Assembly (NCBI GenBank): GCA_003250835.1
Contig: QKJL01000018.1
Span: 1-42,350, forward strand
DNA length: 42,350 bases
Direction: 5' to 3'
Origin: Alphaproteobacteria bacterium
GTDB lineage: Bacteria; Pseudomonadota; Alphaproteobacteria; Rs-D84; SZUA-605
The translations under genes and the position numbers were made by a program. Positions 26,095 through 32,312 of the stretch are shown piece after piece (the stretch's first letter is position 1; each line of letters opens with the position of its first letter). The notes beneath the pieces were generated by a model, which did not search any database, was not told where the DNA came from, and saw nothing but the letters and a program-made list of their open reading frames with translations.

Positions 26095-27423
26095 TTAAAC
26101 ATTTTCAGATAATTGTTCTTTTATCTTTTTTACTTCTTGTTTTGATAACGGCTGGACTTCTTCTGATAAATAATCACCCAAATGTTTTAAGAAGCTTGTC
26201 TTTCCTTCTTTATTTACATTAATGGCCTGAATATTATTACGACGCCATGTTGATTTTACATCATCCACATTTGCTATTTGACCGTTTTCAATTAATACAA
26301 TTCCTTCGAATTCGATTTCTTTATCGAATTTCTTTTTTAATTCTTTGCGAGCTTCCACCAAATCATAGGCAGGTGATTGCATCGTTCCATTATCCGACAT
26401 CCATACAGGAGCATGTCCATCAATTTTTTCTTCGTCTGCCATCCATGATGCATTTTGATTAATTGTTTTTACCAATACAGCTTTTTCTTCACTGATTGCC
26501 AATAAATCAATATTATGCTTTTTCAATACTTCAGTTTCAAATAATACATATCCTTTTTCTTTGAAATTTTTTCCAAACTTCACTTCTTTTTCAGGAATAG
26601 GTTTCTGTTCTTTATTTTCAATATTATTTTTCTTAGGTTGATTTTGATTATTCTTTTTTTCACCTTGATTTTTATTCTGGTTATTTACTTCTTTTTTATT
26701 TTCTTTTGCTTTTGCAGCTTGGGCATGTTTTGATTTTTGTTCGTGCGATTGCAAACGTGATAAAATATCATCAATTGAACTTTCTTCTTCCAACGTAGGT
26801 TTACGCGGTATACCCGCTGCTGCTGGACGTTCTATTTCTACTGATGGTTTTGGAGTAGATACAGGTTGTGCACTGACAACTGGTTTATTTGCAGATTGTG
26901 TTTGTTTTTCTTCTTTTGTTTCACCAGAACTTTCTTTTTTAACACCTTCTTCCATTTCTTTTACCATTGCTTCTGGGAAATATGGTTTTGCTTCGGCTAT
27001 CTTTTTCTTTTCAAAAATTTCACGTGGCATTCCTGGTTCAATTTTCTTAGGCTCGTCATCCAATCCTAATAATTCTTCCACTTCTTCTTCGATTGGTTTA
27101 ATGATGTGCTTTTTAACAAATGCATAAACTGTTTTTAAATATTGCTCAACACTGCTTAATAAGTCTAATTGCACCCATAGTACCCATCCAGCTATGAAAA
27201 TTGGCACAAATGCTAATAGATATAAAATAAAGGCCCATTCACGCACTGTGTCGATATGCCATCCATGGTTCCAAATATATTGAAGATAACGCCAATGACG
27301 TGCTGAGGTCAGATCAAAGCCCCATTTAAGATACAAGAGGATATTTGAAAATGTCGTAAATATTGCAAACCAGATAACTCCGGTCAGTCCATTACGCAAT
27401 AATGTACGAAAATTTTTCAACAT
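26095..27423 (-). CDS. Membrane-anchored protein with low-complexity linker and possible nuclease-like C-terminal domain
   Basis: The 442-residue protein has two hydrophobic segments (about residues 14-34 and 62-86). A charged stretch follows, then a long Lys/Asn/Gln/Glu-rich linker (roughly 160-285), and a compact C-terminal domain (about 285-425). That domain contains NIDLLAISEEKAVLVKTI, which has the Asp ... x-Lys spacing of PD-(D/E)xK or NERD-type nuclease folds. The acidic residue expected before the Lys is replaced by Val, so activity is doubtful. It may instead be a sensor or envelope protein. Family not recognised; I rely on layout only. Confidence 0.65.
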   Translation of the reverse strand: MLKNFRTLLRNGLTGVIWFAIFTTFSNILLYLKWGFDLTSARHWRYLQYIWNHGWHIDTVREWAFILYLLAFVPIFIAGWVLWVQLDLLSSVEQYLKTVYAFVKKHIIKPIEEEVEELLGLDDEPKKIEPGMPREIFEKKKIAEAKPYFPEAMVKEMEEGVKKESSGETKEEKQTQSANKPVVSAQPVSTPKPSVEIERPAAAGIPRKPTLEEESSIDDILSRLQSHEQKSKHAQAAKAKENKKEVNNQNKNQGEKKNNQNQPKKNNIENKEQKPIPEKEVKFGKNFKEKGYVLFETEVLKKHNIDLLAISEEKAVLVKTINQNASWMADEEKIDGHAPVWMSDNGTMQSPAYDLVEARKELKKKFDKEIEFEGIVLIENGQIANVDDVKSTWRRNNIQAINVNKEGKTSFLKHLGDYLSEEVQPLSKQEVKKIKEQLSENV

Positions 27424-27492
27424 TTTTATCCCTGTTTAATTAGTGGTATTATTTTGCTGAGGTTAGCAATTCTGAGTAATTTTGTCAATTAA

Positions 27493-28269
27493 TCAATTCA
27501 CAAGGATTACATCCGTACATTTTCCAGTTTTAGGGTCAATGTCAAATATTACACCACTGACTGTTCCCACCCCTTCGGCAGGTTCCAGACGGCGTGATTC
27601 AGCTGATTCCAATAAACGTGGTAATGCACTTTCTGTTTTCGCGCCGAGCATTGAGTTTTGATCTCCACACATTCCAAGATCTGTGATATATCCTGTTCCA
27701 CCTTCCAAGATTTTCAAATCAGATGTTTGTACGTGTGTATGTGATCCAAAGACAGCAGAAACCTCCCCTTTTAGGTAATGTCCCATTCCAACTTTTTCCG
27801 AGGTTGCTTCGGCATGAATTTCAACAATTTTAATTTTAATATCTTTATATTCATCCAAAATCTTACGTACTTCATGATATGGATTTGATGGTTCACGGCG
27901 TGGATCATCCATATACAGACGTCCCATTACACTTATAAACAAGATCTTTTCTTTGCCTGTATTTAACACCACATGTCCACGACCTTCTTTTACTTTCGGT
28001 AAATTCGCTGGACGTACAACGTTTGGATATTTATCAGCCACTTTTAATGTATCACGATCAGTATAATGATCACCTGTTGAGATAATATCTACCCCGCAAT
28101 CAAATAGTTCCCCCGCGATACGATCTGACATTCCGAATCCATGTGCAGCGTTATCTGCATTTACAATCACACAATCCAGATTATATTTTTCCTTTAATAG
28201 AGGAAGATCATTTTCAATTGCCAAACGGCCTGCTTTTCCCGCGATATCACCTAATGCTAGTACTTTCAT
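27493..28269 (-). CDS. YmdB-family metallophosphoesterase
   Basis: This 258-residue protein matches the YmdB family (TIGR00282 type), whose B. subtilis member is a cyclic-nucleotide phosphodiesterase. Seen are GDIAGKAGR at the start, VNADNAAHGFG, TGDHYTDRD, EIHAEATSEKVGMG and FGSHTHVQTSD. Two metal-site positions differ from the usual form: ENAA is DNAA and GNH is GDH. Both changes are conservative, so activity may persist. The ATG at 28269 overlaps the stop of the PAS-GGDEF gene (TAATG), so the two are coupled. A longer frame upstream only reads through that gene. Confidence 0.88.
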   Translation of the reverse strand: MKVLALGDIAGKAGRLAIENDLPLLKEKYNLDCVIVNADNAAHGFGMSDRIAGELFDCGVDIISTGDHYTDRDTLKVADKYPNVVRPANLPKVKEGRGHVVLNTGKEKILFISVMGRLYMDDPRREPSNPYHEVRKILDEYKDIKIKIVEIHAEATSEKVGMGHYLKGEVSAVFGSHTHVQTSDLKILEGGTGYITDLGMCGDQNSMLGAKTESALPRLLESAESRRLEPAEGVGTVSGVIFDIDPKTGKCTDVILVN

Positions 28270-29210
28270 TATCCCACTTTCTTGTGATAGACGACTCTGT
28301 TGCCGCCTCGTTCTTTTGCTATTTTCGCACATTGTCGCGCTTTGTCAAATAGTTCTTTATGCCCATCACCTGATAATGGGTGAATTGCGGCCCCAATACT
28401 AAAGGAAATACTTGGTAATATATCCCCAATGATTTTATCTTTTTCCAATGCATCCATTACTTTTTCAATCGTATCGTGAATATCTTTTTGTGTAAACTTA
28501 TCCAAAACGATAAATGCAAATTCATCATCTTTGATACGGGCAATTGATGATTCCGCTGGTAAGTTTTGTTGTAATATTCGTGATAAACGACGTAAAATTG
28601 CATCCCCTGTTTCAAATCCAAAACGAGAATTTAATGTTTCAAAATTATCAATATCCATATAAAAGATTGAAGCCATAGATCCATTTTCTCTTACAATATA
28701 CATTGCATGTTCAAGACGATTTAAAAATGCCCCAGCTGAAATTAAACGTGTCATCATATCGTGATGAGCTGGATGTGGGAATTTTTCAGCATCACTTGCA
28801 GATGGCATTTCATACATTCCAATAATATGTTGAATTGGTCCATTAGGTTTATTAATTGCACTGAATTGAGCCGCCAGCGCCAATAGACGACCTTTTTTCG
28901 TACGGAGCCACAATGTTCCTTTCCAGCCTCCGTTATGAATAATCTCATTAAAGATTTGTTCGTATTCAATTTCTTTATTTTCGTATCCATCAAACAACAT
29001 TGATAATGGTGCATAACGCACTTCAAGATCATCATATCCTGTTAAATCTTTGAATGTATTATTAATTGATATAATACGCCCCACATTATCACATAAGATT
29101 GTTGGCGTAAAATTTAACTCAAACAATGCAGACAACACTGATGGTATTTCCATTTCTTCTAATGGTAAATTACATGGATAAACGTGTTTCTTAATTACGT
29201 GTTTTGGCAT
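28269..29210 (-). CDS. PAS-GGDEF domain protein with degenerate active-site motif
   Basis: The 313-residue protein has an N-terminal PAS-like sensor domain (about residues 30-130, with ILCDNVGRIISINNTFKDLTGY) and a C-terminal GGDEF domain (about 150-310). Family features of the GGDEF fold remain: FYMDIDNFETLNSRFG and SISFSIGAA. The signature itself reads KDDEF near residue 227, with both Gly residues lost, so diguanylate cyclase activity is doubtful and a GTP- or c-di-GMP-binding role, or a scaffold role, is possible. It overlaps the YmdB-type phosphodiesterase gene by one base, suggesting a shared nucleotide-signalling function. Confidence 0.9.
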   Translation of the reverse strand: MPKHVIKKHVYPCNLPLEEMEIPSVLSALFELNFTPTILCDNVGRIISINNTFKDLTGYDDLEVRYAPLSMLFDGYENKEIEYEQIFNEIIHNGGWKGTLWLRTKKGRLLALAAQFSAINKPNGPIQHIIGMYEMPSASDAEKFPHPAHHDMMTRLISAGAFLNRLEHAMYIVRENGSMASIFYMDIDNFETLNSRFGFETGDAILRRLSRILQQNLPAESSIARIKDDEFAFIVLDKFTQKDIHDTIEKVMDALEKDKIIGDILPSISFSIGAAIHPLSGDGHKELFDKARQCAKIAKERGGNRVVYHKKVG

Positions 29211-29270
29211 TGTTATTTTCCCTTCCTTTTTACACGAGATAATTATACCTGATTTTCAGTAAAAAGAAAA

Positions 29271-29297
29271 GCCCTGGTTCACGTTTGAACTCAGGAC
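29271..29297 (-). terminator. Intrinsic terminator of the 40-residue gene
   Basis: On the minus strand GTCCTG-(A)-GTTC pairs with GAAC-CAGGGC around a 6-nt loop and is followed by TTTTCTTTTT. Confidence 0.82.
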
Positions 29298-29327
29298 TTA
29301 ACATCGCGTCTTGCTTGCTTGTACATT

Positions 29328-29450
29328 TTAGTATGCGCTAAGAATTCTTAGCTGGTTTTGTTCCCACAAGTAAATATCATCATTAAAAGAATAACTGATT
29401 TTACCTGTTTTTTTCTTTGGTTTTTTATTTTTTTCAGTTTTTTGATCCAT
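29328..29450 (-). CDS. Very small Lys-rich protein (40 residues)
   Basis: A 41-codon frame starts at the ATG at 29450. The N-terminal half is Lys-rich (MDQKTEKNKKPKKKTGK) and the C-terminal half is neutral (SYSFNDDIYLWEQNQLRIL). The frame lies exactly between a consensus promoter (29476-29503) and a strong terminator (29271-29297), which is the main support for it being real. The leader has no Shine-Dalgarno sequence, like the other small genes here. Alternatively the transcript is a small RNA of about 190 nt. Function unknown. Confidence 0.5.
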   Translation of the reverse strand: MDQKTEKNKKPKKKTGKISYSFNDDIYLWEQNQLRILSAY

Positions 29451-29475
29451 AGGTAGAATAATTTAGTTTTTCTTC

Positions 29476-29503
29476 ATTATAGTTATTAATTTACTGAAGT
29501 CAA
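29476..29503 (-). promoter_or_regulatory. Promoter of the 40-residue gene
   Basis: TTGACT (29498-29503), 16-nt spacer, TATAAT (29476-29481), on the minus strand. Confidence 0.78.
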
Positions 29504-29519
29504 TTTTCTACATAAAAAA

Positions 29520-29543
29520 GAGGCATACATTGCTGTACACCTC
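29520..29543 (-). terminator. Intrinsic terminator of the Cys-rich small-protein unit
   Basis: A 10-bp stem (GAGGTGTACA/TGTATGCCTC, two G-T pairs) with a GCAA tetraloop, followed on the minus strand by TTTTTT. Confidence 0.88.
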
Positions 29544-29549
29544 ATTGGT

Positions 29550-29648
29550 TTATACTTTTCTACGACTACATCCGCCGCAGTCTAATTTTGCATTCATCGA
29601 CTTACATCGCCGATAATTTGCACATTTTACCACTGTAAACTTTTGCAT
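29550..29648 (-). CDS. Cys-rich micro-protein (32 residues)
   Basis: A 33-codon frame from the ATG at 29648 encodes a basic peptide with four Cys in the pattern C-x5-C-x8-C-x2-C (KCANYRRC ... DCGGCSRR), suited to binding one zinc ion. It lies 22 nt after the stop of the 68-residue Cys-rich gene and 6 nt before a strong terminator, so it is in a transcribed unit. There is no Shine-Dalgarno site. The Cys spacing and position argue for a real gene, but the shortness leaves doubt. Confidence 0.5.
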   Translation of the reverse strand: MQKFTVVKCANYRRCKSMNAKLDCGGCSRRKV

Positions 29649-29670
29649 ATGATTAAATTTTAATAAATAA

Positions 29671-29877
29671 TTATTGTAGTAATGCTCTTGCCCGTATTGC
29701 AGGAGGATGAAGTAATCCATTCACAATATGTGATGGCATATCATCTTCTACTAGTAAATAGGCTTGGGGCCCATATTTACAAAATGAGGTATGGTTTGGG
29801 CATACTCTACCCGATTTACCATGCTCTTTACAATCTCCGCAACTTATAAACTTTGATTCTGCTACTGATTTACTCAT
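29671..29877 (-). CDS. Cys-rich small protein, copy B (putative zinc-binding)
   Basis: From the ATG at 29877 the product has 68 residues. A longer reading to 29937 would run through the terminator at 29905-29932, so I prefer the shorter one. It carries SCGDCKEHGKSGRVCPNH then FCKYGP and, further on, LLVEDDMP. The paralogue at 29964-30176 has the same order: NCGKNCPKKGQAGNICPEH, VCEYGP, LLDENTP. Four Cys and one His could form a small zinc-binding fold. No family recognised. It has no clear promoter except an AT-rich box between the terminator and ATG. Confidence 0.68.
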   Translation of the reverse strand: MSKSVAESKFISCGDCKEHGKSGRVCPNHTSFCKYGPQAYLLVEDDMPSHIVNGLLHPPAIRARALLQ

Positions 29878-29904
29878 ATCTATAATAGTTTTCTTTTCTG
29901 AAAA

Positions 29905-29932
29905 AAGCCCTACACATGACTGTGAAGGACTT
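29905..29932 (-). terminator. Intrinsic terminator of Cys-rich copy A
   Basis: A 12-bp stem with one T-T mismatch (AAGTCCTTCACA/TGTGTAGGGCTT) and a 4-nt loop, followed by TTTTC on the minus strand. Confidence 0.85.
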
Positions 29933-29963
29933 TTCATTATTAACCCAAAATTAACCTATGAAA

Positions 29964-30176
29964 TTAATTTAAATACTGTTGCTGTAAATAAGCAGGAGTA
30001 TTTTCATCCAATAACATAATTTTATCAGGTCCATATTCACAGACCGCACCATTATGTTCTGGACAGATATTTCCTGCTTGTCCTTTTTTAGGACAATTTT
30101 TTCCGCAGTTTGATTTTTGTTGAGTTAACACTACCGTTGGTCTATTACAGAGACCCGAATTTATTATTTTCTTCAT
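29964..30176 (-). CDS. Cys-rich small protein, copy A (putative zinc-binding)
   Basis: The 70-residue protein has an N-terminal Cys (residue 10) and the array NCGKNCPKKGQAGNICPEH ... VCEYGP ... LLDENTP, shared with its neighbour at 29671-29877. The set suggests a metal-binding micro-domain; the conserved CPxH and CxYGP motifs are the best handles for a search. It has its own consensus promoter (30215-30242) and terminator (29905-29932). The leader carries an AAACCTATTTATT variant of the shared element and no Shine-Dalgarno sequence. Unknown function. Confidence 0.72.
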   Translation of the reverse strand: MKKIINSGLCNRPTVVLTQQKSNCGKNCPKKGQAGNICPEHNGAVCEYGPDKIMLLDENTPAYLQQQYLN

Positions 30177-30194
30177 ATGTTTAATTATTTTTTT

Positions 30195-30207
30195 AATAAA
30201 TAGGTTT
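30195..30207 (-). repeat. Leader element variant AAACCTATTTATT
   Basis: Lies at the predicted transcription start of the gene at 29964-30176; differs from the 12-mer AAACCTATTATT by one inserted T. Confidence 0.5.
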
Positions 30208-30214
30208 TTGCTCT

Positions 30215-30242
30215 ATCTTAGCAGATGAACCTATTCTGTCAA
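30215..30242 (-). promoter_or_regulatory. Promoter of Cys-rich copy A
   Basis: TTGACA (30237-30242), 16-nt spacer and TAAGAT (30215-30220) on the minus strand, just after the stop of rnhA. Confidence 0.75.
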
Positions 30243-30250
30243 GTCTCGAA

Positions 30251-30688
30251 TTATTTAAGTGATTGAGCTGCGTTATTTGCCAATTGATCAACACGCTCAT
30301 TTTCTGGATGGCCAGCATGACCTTTTACCCAATGCCATTCTATTTTATGTCTTTGCACCTGTTCATGCAGTGCTTGCCACAATTCTTTATTCTTTACTGG
30401 TTTACGCGCAGCTGTTTTCCAGCCATTTTTAATCCAGCCATGAATCCATGTCATCATGCCATTTTTTACATATTGTGAATCTGTATAGATTTCAACCTCG
30501 CATTCTGTCTTTAATGCTTTTAACCCTTCGATTACTGCGAGCAATTCCATTTTATTATTTGTTGTATTTTTTTCCGCCCCGGACATTTCTTTTTCTTTGT
30601 CCCCAGATATCAACAATGCCCCCCAGCCGCCTGGCCCCGGGTTTCCTAAACATGATCCATCTGTATATAATTTTACTTTTTTCATCAT
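30251..30688 (-). CDS. rnhA: Ribonuclease HI
   Basis: RNase HI cuts the RNA strand of RNA-DNA hybrids. The 145-residue protein begins [22 protein letters not shown], with the first catalytic Asp in YTDGS. Glu in [12 protein letters not shown], Asp in [12 protein letters not shown] and the C-terminal [18 protein letters not shown] complete the active site. The start is uncertain between ATGs at 30697, 30688 and 30685. A TATAAT lies 7 nt before the ATG at 30688, so a leaderless mRNA starting there is plausible; no Shine-Dalgarno site is present. The terminator of the upstream structured RNA lies just before it. Confidence 0.96.
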   Translation of the reverse strand: MMKKVKLYTDGSCLGNPGPGGWGALLISGDKEKEMSGAEKNTTNNKMELLAVIEGLKALKTECEVEIYTDSQYVKNGMMTWIHGWIKNGWKTAARKPVKNKELWQALHEQVQRHKIEWHWVKGHAGHPENERVDQLANNAAQSLK

Positions 30689-30724
30689 GTCTCGCATTAT
30701 ATCATATTTATTTCATAAAAAAAA

Positions 30725-30748
30725 GGAGTGACTGTCACATGTCACCCC
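30725..30748 (-). terminator. Intrinsic terminator of the structured RNA gene
   Basis: GGGGTGAC/GTCACTCC, an 8-bp stem with one G-T pair and an 8-nt loop, followed on the minus strand by eight T residues (30717-30724). Confidence 0.85.
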
Positions 30749-30774
30749 CCTCACGACTTTTACTCTGCTACCAG

Positions 30775-30786
30775 AATAATAGGTTT
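30775..30786 (-). repeat. AAACCTATTATT copy near the 3' end of the structured RNA
   Basis: Identical to the 12-mer at 31094-31105; the pair forms direct repeats around the folded core of the RNA. Confidence 0.6.
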
Positions 30787-31093
30787 GTAAAAACGAAGTG
30801 CTACCGGATCCGAACCAGTATCTTTGGCCAATGAGCCACTGCTCTCTCCACTACGGCTTTAGTTAACACCAATTTGTCATTCGACTTGTTGATATTGTTC
30901 ATTTCAAGATTTTTACACCTTACCTTCTCGGATATGATCCTTTTCGAAAGCACCATTTCTGGTTTTCATTACTTAATATTAACGTTAATTGGATCCAAGA
31001 CAATCTCATTGTCTTGATTTGCGTTCTTTATAACAGCTCATGTCTCCACGACTGAACAAAGCCTTCACACTTGAGCTAAGCATCTTCTATCGT

Positions 31094-31105
31094 AATAATA
31101 GGTTT
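31094..31105 (-). repeat. AAACCTATTATT copy in the 5' part of the structured RNA
   Basis: Lies about 20 nt after the predicted transcription start and just before the acceptor-like strand at 31087; identical to 832-843 and 30775-30786. Confidence 0.6.
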
Positions 31106-31130
31106 AATAAGTATTCCTACTTAGTTCTTA

Positions 31131-31158
31131 ATACTATTCTAATATAAAAATCAGTCAA
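31131..31158 (-). promoter_or_regulatory. Promoter of the structured RNA
   Basis: TTGACT (31153-31158), 16-nt spacer, TAGTAT (31131-31136) on the minus strand; divergent from the rplU promoter only 22 nt away. Confidence 0.68.
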
Positions 31159-31180
31159 TTATTTTTTATTCTTTTTTTGG

Positions 31181-31208
31181 TTGACTTTAATAAAGGAATC
31201 AGTATATT
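31181..31208 (+). promoter_or_regulatory. Promoter of rplU-rpmA-smr
   Basis: TTGACT (31181-31186), 16-nt spacer, TATATT (31203-31208). It leaves a leader of only about 30 nt before rplU. Confidence 0.8.
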
Positions 31209-31244
31209 GTACACATCTGAATTATGAACAAAAAGGAAATTAAG

Positions 31245-31541
31245 ATGTTTGCTGTATTTAAAACAGGCGGAAAACAGTATAAAGTTCAAAAAGGCGATGT
31301 ACTTTCAATTGAAAAGATTGACGCTGATAAAAAAGTTGAATTTGATGAAGTTTTAATGGTGAATGATACTATTGGAACTCCTGTTGTTAAAGGTGCGAAA
31401 GTTATTGCAGATGTTTTGGAACAAATGCGTGACGAAAAAGTGATTGTGTTTAAGAAAAAACGCCGTCAAAACTATCGTCGTAAAAACGGACATCGTCAAC
31501 ATTTAACAGTAATTAAAATCCAAGATATTAAAGTTGCTTAA
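31245..31541 (+). CDS. rplU: 50S ribosomal protein L21
   Basis: The 98-residue protein starts [14 protein letters not shown], the family N-terminus, and ends with the basic [16 protein letters not shown] segment typical of L21. I choose the ATG at 31245 because an AAGGAAA Shine-Dalgarno site precedes it; the ATG at 31224 would add seven residues and overlap that site. It is followed by rpmA after 32 nt, the usual order. Confidence 0.97.
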   Translation: MFAVFKTGGKQYKVQKGDVLSIEKIDADKKVEFDEVLMVNDTIGTPVVKGAKVIADVLEQMRDEKVIVFKKKRRQNYRRKNGHRQHLTVIKIQDIKVA

Positions 31542-31573
31542 GCAACCTTAAGGAAAAAGAATAGGAGCATAAA

Positions 31574-31831
31574 ATGGCACATAAGAAAGCCGCCAGTGGT
31601 TCAAAGAACGGTCGCGATTCAGCTGGTCGTCGTTTAGGTATTAAAAAATACGGTGGTCAACACGTACTTTCTGGTAACATCATTGTTCGTCAACGTGGAA
31701 CAAAATATCACGCTGGTTTGAATGTTGGAATTGGAAAAGATCATACTTTATTCGCAACTATTGAAGGTAAAGTAGAATTTAAACGCGGATCACAAAACCG
31801 TAGCTATGTATCGGTATTGCCTACTGAATAA
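31574..31831 (+). CDS. rpmA: 50S ribosomal protein L27
   Basis: An 85-residue protein with the canonical start [21 protein letters not shown], including the N-terminal tail that reaches the peptidyl-transferase centre, and [22 protein letters not shown]. There is no Firmicutes-type N-terminal extension. AATAGGAG lies upstream as the Shine-Dalgarno site. The stop overlaps the next ATG by one base. Confidence 0.98.
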   Translation: MAHKKAASGSKNGRDSAGRRLGIKKYGGQHVLSGNIIVRQRGTKYHAGLNVGIGKDHTLFATIEGKVEFKRGSQNRSYVSVLPTE

Positions 31832-32259
31832 TGAGTGACGATAACGATATATTCGAAAGATTAATGGAACACGTTCAGCCCTTAAAAAACGCTGAACGTG
31901 TTTCAACAAAAACTGCGCCGAAAATTTCTTCTGATCACAAGAATGAAAAGCAGTTTACCCTTAAAATTGAAAAACGCCCTTATGATCGTTCTCTTGACTT
32001 ACACGGAATGCATGAAGATGAAGCATTTTATGTTGTGGAACGTGTTTTTAAAGAAAATCCAGGAAAACAAATCCTTGTTATTACAGGAAAATCAGGCGTT
32101 CTGCGCCAAAACTTTCCACGTTGGTGTGAACTTGGCAAACTTAAACCATTTATTCAATTTTATAATGTAGCTCCAGATGAACATGGTGGAGATGGTGCGT
32201 TTATTGTCACGCTCAAAAAAGCTTCTCAACCAATCTTTGGTGATCAATACATTCGATAA
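31831..32259 (+). CDS. Smr-domain protein
   Basis: The 142-residue protein has a poorly conserved N-terminal half and a C-terminal Smr domain (about residues 50-135): SLDLHGMHEDEAF, ILVITGKSG and LRQNFPRW, with a final HGGDGAFIV. Stand-alone Smr proteins are often nucleases that act on branched DNA or stalled ribosome mRNA, and which applies here is unknown. It overlaps rpmA by one base (TAATG), in the place where obgE often lies in other genomes. A perfect 14-bp tandem duplication covers its stop codon. Confidence 0.87.
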   Translation: MSDDNDIFERLMEHVQPLKNAERVSTKTAPKISSDHKNEKQFTLKIEKRPYDRSLDLHGMHEDEAFYVVERVFKENPGKQILVITGKSGVLRQNFPRWCELGKLKPFIQFYNVAPDEHGGDGAFIVTLKKASQPIFGDQYIR

Positions 32260-32274
32260 AATACATTCGATAAA
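32247..32274. repeat. Perfect 14-bp tandem duplication at the smr stop codon
   Basis: ATACATTCGATAAA occurs twice back to back (32247-32260 and 32261-32274). The first copy contains the stop codon, so the second is untranslated. It looks like a recent slippage event. Confidence 0.9.
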
Positions 32275-32280
32275 AAAACA

Positions 32281-32306
32281 CCCCTTAATCATTTCTGACT
32301 AAGGGG
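32281..32306. terminator. Bidirectional terminator after smr
   Basis: CCCCTTA/TAAGGGG stem with a 12-nt loop; T-run on the plus side and A-run on the other, serving smr and the convergent lipoprotein gene. Confidence 0.83.
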
Positions 32307-32312
32307 ATTTTT

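Larger units (their letters stand above)
30725..31124 (-). ncRNA. Unidentified structured RNA (~400 nt) with tRNA-like closing domain
   Basis: This 550-nt gap between rnhA and rplU holds no protein gene, but has a consensus promoter (31131-31158) and a strong terminator on the minus strand. The transcript folds back on itself by eye. GAAG(A)TGCT (31079-31087) pairs with AGCACTTC (30795-30802) as an acceptor-like stem with one bulged A. TA follows the 5' strand, as at tRNA positions 8-9. A T-arm-like hairpin ACTGG-TTCGGAT-CCGGT (30803-30819) abuts the 3' strand. A second long-range helix joins 31055-31063 with 30855-30864, and there is a perfect 9-bp hairpin at 30996-31016. The layout recalls tmRNA, but the tmRNA D-loop signature, encoded CCA and A58 are missing. 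RNase P and SRP RNA signatures are also absent. I leave the family open. Confidence 0.6.

Noticed and set aside
29878-29937. N-terminal extension of the 68-residue Cys-rich protein
   Set aside because: The extra codons coincide with a 12-bp terminator hairpin of the upstream gene and the paralogue has no counterpart.
30717-31124. RNase P RNA, SRP RNA, 6S RNA or ordinary tRNA
   Set aside because: The conserved GAGGAAAGTCC and ACAGAA segments of RNase P RNA and the GGAAG-type apical loop of SRP RNA are absent; length exceeds 6S RNA; the T-arm-like hairpin has G at position 58 and there is no proper anticodon arm.
30717-31124. Permuted two-piece alphaproteobacterial tmRNA
   Set aside because: In permuted genes the T-arm lies in the 5' part and the tag in the 3' part. 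Here the T-arm-like hairpin is near the 3' end, and no AxDN...AA tag was found.
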